A stretch of 6,106 nt of DNA, taken from positions 1 to 6,106 of the forward strand of contig CAMLKX010000117.1 in NCBI GenBank assembly GCA_946480515.1, written 5' to 3'. Made by a program: the position numbers and the translations under genes. This document shows positions 1 to 5,508 of the stretch, one piece after another; within the stretch, counting starts at the first letter, position 1; each line of letters starts with the position of its first letter. The DNA comes from an uncultured Sphingomonadaceae bacterium. Its GTDB lineage: Bacteria; Pseudomonadota; Alphaproteobacteria; Sphingomonadales; Sphingomonadaceae. The notes under the pieces were generated by a model. That model was not told the origin of the DNA, did no database searches, and was given only the letters and a program-made list of their open reading frames with translations.

Positions 1-195
1 TTTAGCGACGATCATCTCGCCGCGCTGGTCGAGGCGACCCCGCTTCGACGCATGACGCAGTTCGACGAGTTGGCGCGCCTCGCCGTGTTTCTGACCAGCG
101 ATCTCGCCCGCTGCATCACGGGCCAGCTGATCCTGGCCGACGCGGGCGCCCATCTGTCGCGAACCCGTCCGCCTAATCGTGACGGAGGCAAGTGA
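1..195 (+). CDS. Short-chain dehydrogenase/reductase, C-terminal fragment (5' end outside window)
   Basis: Only the last 64 residues are present; the gene enters from upstream and stops at TGA 193-195. The visible part has the typical end of a classical SDR: a TPLRRM segment (residues 13-18), then the helix DELARLAVFLTSDLA, then CITGQLILADAGAHL, which corresponds to the family's 'ITGQxxxVDGG' strand. That C-terminal region helps form the substrate pocket and dimer interface of these NAD(P)H-dependent oxidoreductases. The cofactor motif (TGxxxGIG) and the catalytic Ser-Tyr-Lys lie upstream and cannot be checked, so the substrate is unknown. The usual DGG is DAG here. A charged tail (RTRPPNRDGGK) follows the fold. 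The stop codon touches the next gene, so the two are probably one transcript. Family assignment is firm; function is not. Confidence 0.85.
   Translation, partial: FSDDHLAALVEATPLRRMTQFDELARLAVFLTSDLARCITGQLILADAGAHLSRTRPPNRDGGK
184..188 (+). promoter_or_regulatory. Shine-Dalgarno sequence of the NifU-like gene
   Basis: GGAGG lies inside the last codons of the SDR gene. It is 3 bases before the GTG at 192 and 9 bases before the in-frame GTG at 198. The spacing favours 198 as the true start. Confidence 0.6.
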
Positions 196-197
196 AC

Positions 198-452
198 GTG
201 ACGATCGATCCCGAGATTGTCGCGGCCAGCCTGTCACCGGTGCGGGAGCTGCTCCGACCTGACGGTGCCGATATCGAACTCGTCAGCGCGAACGGAGACA
301 CCATAATGCTTCGTCTGCTGCTGGAGTCCGCCGAATGCACCGACACCTGTGTGCTACCGCGCAACCTGCTTGAGACTCTGGCGCTGCAGATGATGCAGCC
401 GAAGGTTCCTGGCCTCGTCGCCGTTTCGATCGAAGATCCGCGCGAGGAGTAA
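198..452 (+). CDS. Small NifU C-terminal-like protein with CxxxC in place of CxxC
   Basis: This is an 84-residue protein (86 if translation begins at the in-frame GTG 192, which overlaps the SDR stop as GTGA). GTG 198 is preferred because GGAGG at 184-188 is 9 bases upstream. The segment LLRPDGADIELVSANGDTIMLRL closely resembles the start of the NifU C-terminal domain (LRPxLxxDGGDVELVxVxGxxVxVRL). The C-terminal PKVPGLVAVSIED matches the end of that domain (VPEVxxVxxV). NifU-type domains carry or transfer Fe-S clusters through a CxxC pair. Here the equivalent segment is AECTDTC, so the two cysteines (residues 49 and 53 counted from GTG 192) are four apart, and the usual GAC-S-G-C wording is lost. 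Cluster binding is therefore doubtful or altered. Its close link to an SDR gene suggests an accessory role to an oxidoreductase operon (inference). Fold assignment comes from motif reading only. Confidence 0.7.
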   Translation: MTIDPEIVAASLSPVRELLRPDGADIELVSANGDTIMLRLLLESAECTDTCVLPRNLLETLALQMMQPKVPGLVAVSIEDPREE

Positions 453-463
453 GCCAGAGCGCT

Positions 464-483
464 GCTCGACTGGAGGATCGAGC
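464..483 (+). repeat. Short inverted repeat after the NifU-like gene
   Basis: GCTCGA (464-469) and TCGAGC (478-483) form a perfect 6-bp stem with an 8-base loop, 11 bases after the stop at 450-452. There is no following T-run, so it is not a standard intrinsic terminator. It could be a weak 3'-end stabiliser or an operator, or it could be chance in GC-rich DNA. Confidence 0.3.
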
Positions 484-489
484 GAGGCA

Positions 490-517
490 TTCCGCTTTGT
501 TGCGGTTGCGCTATAAA
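490..517 (+). promoter_or_regulatory. Possible promoter for the membrane protein-panB unit (-10 box only)
   Basis: TATAAA at 512-517, in the context gcTATAAAct, stands out from the GC-rich surroundings and would put transcription start near 523-525, about 20 bases before the ATG at 546. The -35 position at 490-495 (TTCCGC) is a poor match to TTGACA, at a spacing of 16. The gap after the preceding gene and the hairpin at 464-483 fit a transcription-unit boundary here. Confidence 0.35.
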
Positions 518-545
518 CTTCGCATCACCGACGTTGGAGCGGGGC

Positions 546-977
546 ATGACGATGAGTGTATTCGAAGCGCAGATTCCTCGCTGGTTCACGATTGCCGCCG
601 TGGGCGCATTGCTGTTCGAAGCTGCCGGATGCCTGCTTTATCTGATGGACGTGATGGTGGATTCTGCTTCGCTCCCGTTGGACCAGCGGGCGATGTGGGC
701 CGCTACTCCGCTGTGGATGACGACGGCGCGAGCCATTGGGGTGTGGGTCGGTCTGGTGGGAGCGATCGGTCTGTTGCTCCGCCGCCGCTGGGCCGAGCCC
801 TTGTTGCTGATCTCCTTCGTCGCCGTGCTGATCATGTTTTCAGGGCTGCTGATCGTGCCCGCTCTTCGGCAGACGACCCCGTCCGATGCCTATTTCCTGC
901 CGATCGTCATTGCACTCCTCTCTGGCGCGGTGTTTCGCCTGTCCCATCTGGCGAGGGTACGCCGCTGGCTCCGCTGA
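546..977 (+). CDS. Hypothetical integral membrane protein, four predicted helices
   Basis: The product is 143 residues. ATG 546 was chosen because GGAG at 536-539 sits 6 bases upstream. A longer reading from TTG 534 would consume that ribosome site, and ATG 552 would be too far from it. Four hydrophobic segments are visible: about residues 13-36, 57-78, 86-107 and 116-135. Arginine clusters after the second (RRRW, 79-82) and fourth (RLSHLARVRRWLR) suggest these ends face the cytoplasm, with both termini inside. The first segment (RWFTIAAVGALLFEAAGCLLYLMD) and the 'W...RRRWAEPLLLISFVAVL' part resemble a family of small proteins often auto-annotated as 'sugar transporter' in sphingomonads and other bacteria. 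No transport function is evident from the sequence. It ends 23 bases before panB and may share its transcript, but no functional link to pantothenate synthesis is known. Confidence 0.75.
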   Translation: MTMSVFEAQIPRWFTIAAVGALLFEAAGCLLYLMDVMVDSASLPLDQRAMWAATPLWMTTARAIGVWVGLVGAIGLLLRRRWAEPLLLISFVAVLIMFSGLLIVPALRQTTPSDAYFLPIVIALLSGAVFRLSHLARVRRWLR

Positions 978-1000
978 CCTGCTCGCGCTAGACCGCTCGG

Positions 1001-1873
1001 ATGTCCAAATACACCATCGATACATCGACCAGCCGGGCCACGCCGTCGCCTTTGCCAGGCAAGCGGATGACGGTTCCGGCGCTGCGTTCGCGCAAGGTGA
1101 ACGGCGAGAGCGCGCAGCCGATCGTCATGCTGACAGCCTACACCATGCGCATGGCCCAGCTGCTCGACCCGCATTGCGACGTCCTGCTGGTCGGAGACAG
1201 CCTTGGGCAGGTCATTTACGGGCTACCGAGCACTTTGCCGGTGTCGCTGGAGATGATGTGCGCTCATGGAGCGGCGGTGGTGCGCGGCAGCTGGCACTCT
1301 CTCGTCGCGGTCGACATGCCGTTTGGCAGCTACGAGTCCTCGCCGGCGCAGGCGTTTGAAAGCGCCTCGCGGATTCTCAAGGAAAGCGGTTGCGCCGCGG
1401 TCAAGCTCGAAGGGGGAGAGGCCATGGCGCCGACGATTGCCTTCCTGTCCGAGCGCGGGATCCCGGTGGTCGGCCACGTCGGTCTTACTCCCCAGGCGGT
1501 CAATGCGCTGGGCGGCTATGGTGCGCGCGGCAGGAGTGCCGCGGAAGCGGACAAGATCTTGCGCGATGCGAGTGCGGTCAATGACGCTGGTGCCTTCGCC
1601 ATCGTTGTCGAGGGCGTAGTTGAAGATCTCGGTGCCGAGATCACCCGGTCCGTCTCGGCGCCAGTGATCGGGATCGGTGCCTCCAGCCAGTGCGACGGGC
1701 AGGTGCTCGTCACGGAGGACATGCTCGGTCTGTTCGAGCGCACCCCTCGCTTCGTCAAGCGCTATGATGATCTGGCAGGTCGGATTTCCGCGGCAGCCGA
1801 AACCTATGCCGCTGAAGTGCGATCGCGGACCTTTCCCTCGGCGGACCAGATCTACCGACCCTCGAGCAGTTGA
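1001..1873 (+). CDS. panB: 3-methyl-2-oxobutanoate hydroxymethyltransferase (ketopantoate hydroxymethyltransferase)
   Basis: PanB transfers a one-carbon unit from 5,10-methylene-tetrahydrofolate to 2-oxoisovalerate, giving ketopantoate, the first committed step of pantothenate and coenzyme A synthesis in the cytosol. The 290-residue TIM-barrel protein spans the whole family. Mg2+/substrate residues are in place: D66 in LLVGDSLG (E. coli D45), D105 in VDMPFGSY (D84), K135 and E137 in AAVKLEGG (K112, E114). The catalytic base is E204 in AIVVEGV (E181). GHVGLTPQ (158-165) and IGIGAS...DGQVLV are also family signatures. The protein is longer than E. coli PanB (about 264 residues) because of an N-terminal extension of about 20 residues, which I recall from sphingomonad PanBs. 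ATG 1001 is the only upstream start, since TAG at 989-991 closes the frame. No Shine-Dalgarno sequence precedes it. panC and panD are not next to it here. Assignment is very secure. Confidence 0.97.
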   Translation: MSKYTIDTSTSRATPSPLPGKRMTVPALRSRKVNGESAQPIVMLTAYTMRMAQLLDPHCDVLLVGDSLGQVIYGLPSTLPVSLEMMCAHGAAVVRGSWHSLVAVDMPFGSYESSPAQAFESASRILKESGCAAVKLEGGEAMAPTIAFLSERGIPVVGHVGLTPQAVNALGGYGARGRSAAEADKILRDASAVNDAGAFAIVVEGVVEDLGAEITRSVSAPVIGIGASSQCDGQVLVTEDMLGLFERTPRFVKRYDDLAGRISAAAETYAAEVRSRTFPSADQIYRPSSS

Positions 1874-1886
1874 GGCTATGCACTTC

Positions 1887-1922
1887 CGAAGGGAGCGGGT
1901 AGACGCTCTCGGGGCTCCTTCG
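1887..1922 (+). other. Stem-loop region between panB and the TPR gene, two exclusive pairings
   Basis: Bases 1887-1896 (CGAAGGGAGC) can pair with 1914-1922 (GCTCCTTCG): nine base pairs with one bulged G and a 17-base loop. Alternatively 1891-1897 (GGGAGCG) can pair with 1904-1910 (CGCTCTC): seven pairs including one G-U and a 6-base loop. The two share bases 1891-1896 and cannot form together. It lies 13 bases after the panB stop. No T-run follows, so a classical intrinsic terminator is not supported. It may stabilise the panB 3' end or be fortuitous. The rest of the 111-base gap shows no convincing promoter. Confidence 0.35.
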
Positions 1923-1974
1923 TTCATCGCTGGTGAAGGCAGGGGTGGCAAGAATGATTATTCCCGGGGACGGC

Positions 1975-1978
1975 GAGG
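1975..1978 (+). promoter_or_regulatory. Shine-Dalgarno sequence deciding the TTG start of the TPR gene
   Basis: GAGG lies 6 bases before TTG 1985. The frame is closed upstream by TGA at 1955-1957, and no ATG or GTG occurs between that stop and 1985, so this site and the TTG define the start. Confidence 0.65.
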
Positions 1979-1984
1979 CGGATT

Positions 1985-2683
1985 TTGGCGATTGCACCTG
2001 ACAGCGGCGAGTCTTTCGTCCGCGAAGTCGATGAAAATCTGCGGCGCGATCAGGCAACCGACTTCGCCAAGCGCTATGGCGGATGGATTGCGGGTGCGAT
2101 CCTTCTGCTCCTGGCAGCCGCCGGGGGCTATTTGTTCTGGCAGGAACGGCAACGCGCCGCGGCGGAGGGCCATGGCGAGGAGCTGTCGCAGGTTCTGACC
2201 GATATCGGAAACGGCAATATTGGAACTGCTCCTGCGCGGCTGCAAAAGCTGCGGGATGTAAATAGCGAGGGCTACCGTGCTGCGGCGATGCTGACGGAGG
2301 CGGCGCTGGCGGTGCAGCAGAACGATCGGAAAACTGCGATCGAACGCTATGCAGCTGTTGCTGCCGATGAGAGCCTCCCGGGCGCATATCGCGACCTCGC
2401 AACAATTCGGAGGACGGCGCTGGACTTCGATTCTGCCCCGCCTCAGGAGGTCATCAATCGGCTCGCCCCATTAGCGAAGGGTGAGAGCCCATGGTTCGGC
2501 AGTGCTGGCGAATTGACGGCGCTGGCGATGCTCAAGCTTGGCCGCCAGGCTGAAGCCGGGCGGCTGCTCGCTACGATCGCTGCCGACCGCAAGGTGCCAT
2601 CGTCGATCCGCGACCGCTCCGCGCAGCTGGCGACCACTCTTGGAATCGAAGTGCCCGCGCTCAACCCGCGGCCTGCTCCATAA
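1985..2683 (+). CDS. Membrane-anchored tetratricopeptide-repeat protein, YfgM-like
   Basis: The product is 232 residues, started by TTG with GAGG 6 bases upstream. The first internal methionine is near residue 99, past the membrane anchor, so it cannot be the start. The N-terminus is charged and cytoplasmic (SGESFVREVDENLRRDQATDFAKRYG, about 8-32). One transmembrane helix follows at about 33-52 (WIAGAILLLLAAAGGYLFW), then a helical domain expected to lie in the periplasm. That domain has TPR-like repeats, such as GYRAAAMLTEAALAVQQNDRK, about 91-111, and ELTALAMLKLGRQAEAGRLL, about 176-195. This is the layout of YfgM/TPR_21 proteins. In E. coli, YfgM associates with the SecYEG translocon and the periplasmic chaperone PpiD, and is thought to help deliver exported proteins. 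The position directly before bamB and der is the same as for yfgM in E. coli, which supports orthology. The gap to bamB is 23 bases, indicating one operon. Confidence 0.85.
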   Translation: MAIAPDSGESFVREVDENLRRDQATDFAKRYGGWIAGAILLLLAAAGGYLFWQERQRAAAEGHGEELSQVLTDIGNGNIGTAPARLQKLRDVNSEGYRAAAMLTEAALAVQQNDRKTAIERYAAVAADESLPGAYRDLATIRRTALDFDSAPPQEVINRLAPLAKGESPWFGSAGELTALAMLKLGRQAEAGRLLATIAADRKVPSSIRDRSAQLATTLGIEVPALNPRPAP

Positions 2684-2695
2684 AAATTCTGCCTC

Positions 2696-2700
2696 AGGGA
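2696..2700 (+). promoter_or_regulatory. Shine-Dalgarno sequence of the bamB-like gene
   Basis: AGGGA is 6 bases before ATG 2707, which favours the first of the two adjacent ATG codons (2707 and 2710). Confidence 0.6.
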
Positions 2701-2706
2701 AAAGCG

Positions 2707-4032
2707 ATGATGCATAAGAGGGTCCTCTGTCTGGTGACCGCCGCGGTAATGATCGGCGGCTGCAATCCTTTCGATAAAGGCGGACCGCCCAAGACTCCGG
2801 TCGTCGGCGAACGCCTGCCCGTGCTGACGGGCGAGGCGGGTGTTGAGATCGACGCCGGGACAGCGGCTCTGCCGATCGCCTTGCCGGCTCCGGAAGCGAA
2901 TACCCAATGGGCGCAGCCGGGCGGAAGTCCGAGCAAGGCCATGGGGCATCTCGCTCTCGGGTCCAACCTGGGCCTGGCGTGGAACACCATGATTGGCCAG
3001 GGTTCGTCGAAAGATGCGCGGCTGGCCGCCGGACCGGTGGTGGCGGACGGCCGTGTGTACACGATCGATACGACCTCCACGGTGCGAGCGTTTGACGTCC
3101 GGACTGGAGCGCCGGTGTGGACCGCAAGCTTCGGGTTCGAGAAAGATAATCGCAACGCCCTGTTCGGGGGCGGAGTCGCGTATGACAATGGCCGAATCTA
3201 CGCCACTAACGGCTTGGGATTCGCTGCTGCGCTGAATTCGGCCAACGGGTCGGTGGTTTGGCAAGTTCGCCCAGGGGGACCGCTGCGCGGTGCTCCGACC
3301 GTTGCCGGCGATGCGGTCTACATGGTCAGCCAGGATAATCAGATCTACTCGCTCAAGACGCAGAATGGAGCCACCAACTGGTCGGTCCCGGCGTCGCTTG
3401 AGATCGCGGGCGTGTTCGGGTCGGCGTCTCCCTCTTATGCTCAGGGAACAGTCGTCGCCGGATTCTCGTCGGGCGAGCTGAATGCCTATCGCTACGAGAA
3501 CGGCCGCATGGTGTGGCAGGACACGCTTGCCCGCACCTCCGTGTCGACCAGCGTGTCACGATTGTCCGACATCGATGCCAACCCGGTTATTGATCAGGGC
3601 CGCGTCTATGCTGTCGGGCAGGGGGGGCGAATGGTGGCCCTCGACCTGATCAGTGGCCAACGCGTGTGGGAGCTCAATATCTCCGGCCGTTCGACCCCTT
3701 GGGTTGCCGGTGAATGGCTGTTCGTCGTGACGGACGATGCCAAACTGATCGCAATCGCCAAGTCGACCGGCAAGATCCGCTGGATCAATGAACTGCCGCG
3801 GTGGCAGAATCCGAAGGCGCGTCGTGGGCCGATCTACTACCAGGGCCCTGTTCTGGCCGGTGGACGGCTGATCGTGGGCGGCTCGAATGGTGTGCTGGTC
3901 AATGTCGACCCGGACAATGGTTCCTTCCAGAGCCAGACCAACGTCGGCAGCGGAGTGAGCTTGCAACCGGTGGTCGCCAACGGGACGCTGTTCATTCTTA
4001 GCGATCATGGGCGCCTGATCGCCTACCGTTAG
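2707..4032 (+). CDS. bamB: Outer-membrane lipoprotein beta-propeller, BamB-like (PQQ-like repeats)
   Basis: BamB is the beta-propeller lipoprotein of the BAM complex, which inserts beta-barrel proteins into the outer membrane and contacts BamA from the periplasm. The 441-residue product begins with a lipoprotein signal: MMHKR, a hydrophobic stretch, then a lipobox I-G-G-C with C19 as the lipidated residue. Asn at +2 does not signal inner-membrane retention. Residues 20-70 form a low-complexity proline-rich linker. About eight PQQ-like blades follow, starting near 109, 154, 195, 241, 291, 328, 377 and 419. Each has the pattern 'V..G.VY......LYALD..TG...W' (for example VVADGRVYTIDTTSTVRAFD, and ALDLISGQRVWEL). 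The last blade ends at the C-terminus (GRLIAYR). It is longer than E. coli BamB (392 residues), mainly through the linker. Neighbours fit: a YfgM-like gene upstream and der downstream. A PQQ-dependent enzyme is unlikely, as no dehydrogenase active-site features are apparent and the length is too short. Confidence 0.87.
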   Translation: MMHKRVLCLVTAAVMIGGCNPFDKGGPPKTPVVGERLPVLTGEAGVEIDAGTAALPIALPAPEANTQWAQPGGSPSKAMGHLALGSNLGLAWNTMIGQGSSKDARLAAGPVVADGRVYTIDTTSTVRAFDVRTGAPVWTASFGFEKDNRNALFGGGVAYDNGRIYATNGLGFAAALNSANGSVVWQVRPGGPLRGAPTVAGDAVYMVSQDNQIYSLKTQNGATNWSVPASLEIAGVFGSASPSYAQGTVVAGFSSGELNAYRYENGRMVWQDTLARTSVSTSVSRLSDIDANPVIDQGRVYAVGQGGRMVALDLISGQRVWELNISGRSTPWVAGEWLFVVTDDAKLIAIAKSTGKIRWINELPRWQNPKARRGPIYYQGPVLAGGRLIVGGSNGVLVNVDPDNGSFQSQTNVGSGVSLQPVVANGTLFILSDHGRLIAYR

Positions 4033-4059
4033 GCTAACGCGGTTGACCACCGAGCGGCA

Positions 4060-4077
4060 TGGCGTCACCAAGCGCCA
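4060..4077 (+). other. Small hairpin immediately before the der start codon
   Basis: TGGCG (4060-4064) pairs with CGCCA (4073-4077) around an 8-base loop, ending at the base before ATG 4078. The site has no Shine-Dalgarno sequence. The hairpin may affect initiation, or it may be chance. Confidence 0.25.
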
Positions 4078-5454
4078 ATGCCTCTCCCCACTGTCGCAAT
4101 CGTCGGCCGGCCCAATGTCGGCAAATCGACCCTGTTCAACCGCTTGGTCGGCAAGCGGCTGGCCCTGGTCGACGACCGTCCCGGCGTTACACGCGATCGC
4201 CGCGAGGGCGAGGCGCACCTTTTGGGGATGGATTTCCGGGTTGTCGACACTGCCGGGTTTGAGGATGAGGATCCGGCCAGCCTGCCTGGACGGATGCGAA
4301 TGCAGACGGAAGCGGCGGTCCGGTCTGCGGACGTGTCCCTCTTCCTGATCGACTCGCGGCAAGGCCTTACCCCCCTGGATGAAGAGATTGCGCGCTGGTT
4401 GCGCAGTTCGGACCGACCGGTGGTCGTGGTGGCCAACAAGGCAGAAGGCAGGTCTGGGGAGCCGGGACGGCTGGAGGCGTTCGCGCTGGGCCTGGGCGAG
4501 CCGATTGCGATCAGCGCCGAGCATGGTGAAGGCATGGCCGACCTGTTCGAGGTGCTGCGCCCGCATGTCGTGCGGGACAACAATGATAGCGCCGATGATG
4601 ACGAAGATCCTGATGATCCCACCCGCCCGCTGAAGCTGGCGATCGTCGGCCGTCCAAATGCGGGCAAGTCGACGCTGGTCAACCGCATTCTTGGCGAGGA
4701 GCGGATGATCACCGGGCCTGAGGCGGGGATAACGCGCGATTCGATCACGCTCGATTGGGAGTGGCAGTCGCCCGACGGCAGCAGGCGGCCGGTTCGGCTG
4801 GTCGATACCGCGGGGCTGCGCAAGCGCGCCAAGGTTGACGATAAGCTTGAGCGGCTCTCGGCAGCGGACACGCGCCGGGCGATCGATCATGCCGAGGTCG
4901 TGGTTCTCTTGCTCGATGCGACCCGCGGGCTCGAGGCGCAGGACCTGCGGATTGCCGATTCGGTGGTGGAGGAGGGGCGCGGGCTCGTGCTCGCGCTCAA
5001 CAAGTGGGACGTCGCGGAGGAGGCATCCTCGCTGTTCAACGGAGTAAAGGCTGCGCTGGAAGAAGGGCTGTCGCAACTCAAGGGCGTGCCGCTGCTGACG
5101 ATTTCCGCCAAGACCGGCAAAGGGCTCGACCAGTTGTTGGCGGCCGCCTTTCAGACCCGCGAGAGCTGGTCGCGCCGGGTATCGACCGGCGAGCTGAACC
5201 GCTGGTTCGAGCGAGCGGTCGAGGCCAATCCCCCTCCCGCACCGGGCGGCCGCAGGATCAAGCTGCGGTACATCACGCAGGTCAAATCACGTCCACCAAG
5301 CTTCGTCATCTTCGGCAGCCGGTTGGATCAGCTGCCTGACAGTTACAGCCGCTATCTGCTGAACTCGCTGCGCCGGGAGCTTGATCTTGGAGCCGTGCCG
5401 CTGCGGCTGACGCTGCGCTCTTCACGCAATCCATTCGCGGACCGGTCGCAATAA
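4078..5454 (+). CDS. der: Ribosome-assembly GTPase Der (EngA)
   Basis: Der is an essential GTPase with two GTP-binding domains in tandem that acts in maturation of the 50S ribosomal subunit. The 458-residue product is complete. Domain 1 has the P-loop GRPNVGKS (10-17), switch region PGVTRD (35-40), DTAG (57-60) and the base-recognition motif NKAE (120-123) instead of NKxD. An acidic linker (about 167-181, rich in D and E) joins domain 2, which has GRPNAGKS (191-198), AGITRD (216-221), DTAGLRKR (243-250) and NKWD (308-311), followed by SAKTGKG. The C-terminal KH-like domain covers about 355-445 and includes IKLRYITQ and PPSFVIFG. The protein ends RNPF-ADRSQ, shorter than the E. coli protein (490 residues). 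ATG 4078 is the only possible start after the in-frame TAG at 4030-4032, and there is no Shine-Dalgarno sequence. It lies 45 bases after bamB, probably in the same operon. Confidence 0.98.
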   Translation: MPLPTVAIVGRPNVGKSTLFNRLVGKRLALVDDRPGVTRDRREGEAHLLGMDFRVVDTAGFEDEDPASLPGRMRMQTEAAVRSADVSLFLIDSRQGLTPLDEEIARWLRSSDRPVVVVANKAEGRSGEPGRLEAFALGLGEPIAISAEHGEGMADLFEVLRPHVVRDNNDSADDDEDPDDPTRPLKLAIVGRPNAGKSTLVNRILGEERMITGPEAGITRDSITLDWEWQSPDGSRRPVRLVDTAGLRKRAKVDDKLERLSAADTRRAIDHAEVVVLLLDATRGLEAQDLRIADSVVEEGRGLVLALNKWDVAEEASSLFNGVKAALEEGLSQLKGVPLLTISAKTGKGLDQLLAAAFQTRESWSRRVSTGELNRWFERAVEANPPPAPGGRRIKLRYITQVKSRPPSFVIFGSRLDQLPDSYSRYLLNSLRRELDLGAVPLRLTLRSSRNPFADRSQ

Positions 5455-5456
5455 AC

Positions 5457-5478
5457 CGCCTGTTTACCGTTTCAGGCG
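5457..5478 (+). repeat. Inverted repeat between der and the Hpt gene
   Basis: CGCCTG (5457-5462) and CAGGCG (5473-5478) are a perfect 6-bp inverted repeat around a 10-base T-rich loop, two bases after the der stop. No T-run follows, so if it ends transcription it is at best a weak or Rho-assisted site. It could also be an operator for the Hpt gene. Confidence 0.35.
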
Positions 5479-5495
5479 TAGGGCTGGCCGCGATC

Positions 5496-5500
5496 AGGAG
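5496..5500 (+). promoter_or_regulatory. Shine-Dalgarno sequence deciding the TTG start of the Hpt gene
   Basis: AGGAG is 8 bases before TTG 5509. An in-frame TAG at 5479-5481 closes the frame and no ATG or GTG lies between, so TTG 5509 is the supported start. Confidence 0.7.
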
Positions 5501-5508
5501 CCGGGTCT

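Noticed and set aside
173..589. A 138-residue minus-strand open frame across the NifU-like gene
   Set aside because: Ser/Arg-rich shadow; the plus-strand frame has a family match and a ribosome site.
497..991. A 164-residue plus-strand frame overlapping the membrane-protein gene
   Set aside because: Its translation is Arg/Asp/Cys-rich without helices or domains, while the overlapping frame from 546 has four clear membrane segments and a ribosome site.
1223..1951. A 242-residue open frame on the minus strand across panB
   Set aside because: Complement shadow of panB; Arg-, Gly- and Ala-rich with no domain and no ribosome site seen.
2443..3264. A 273-residue minus-strand open frame across the TPR and bamB genes
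   Set aside because: It spans two confident plus-strand genes and their gap, with low-complexity Arg/Ser/Gly content typical of shadow frames.
3556..5076. A 506-residue open frame on the minus strand across bamB and der
   Set aside because: It runs opposite two clearly conserved genes. Its composition (rich in R, P, H, Q, D) is what the complement of GC-rich codons gives, and it contains no recognisable domain.
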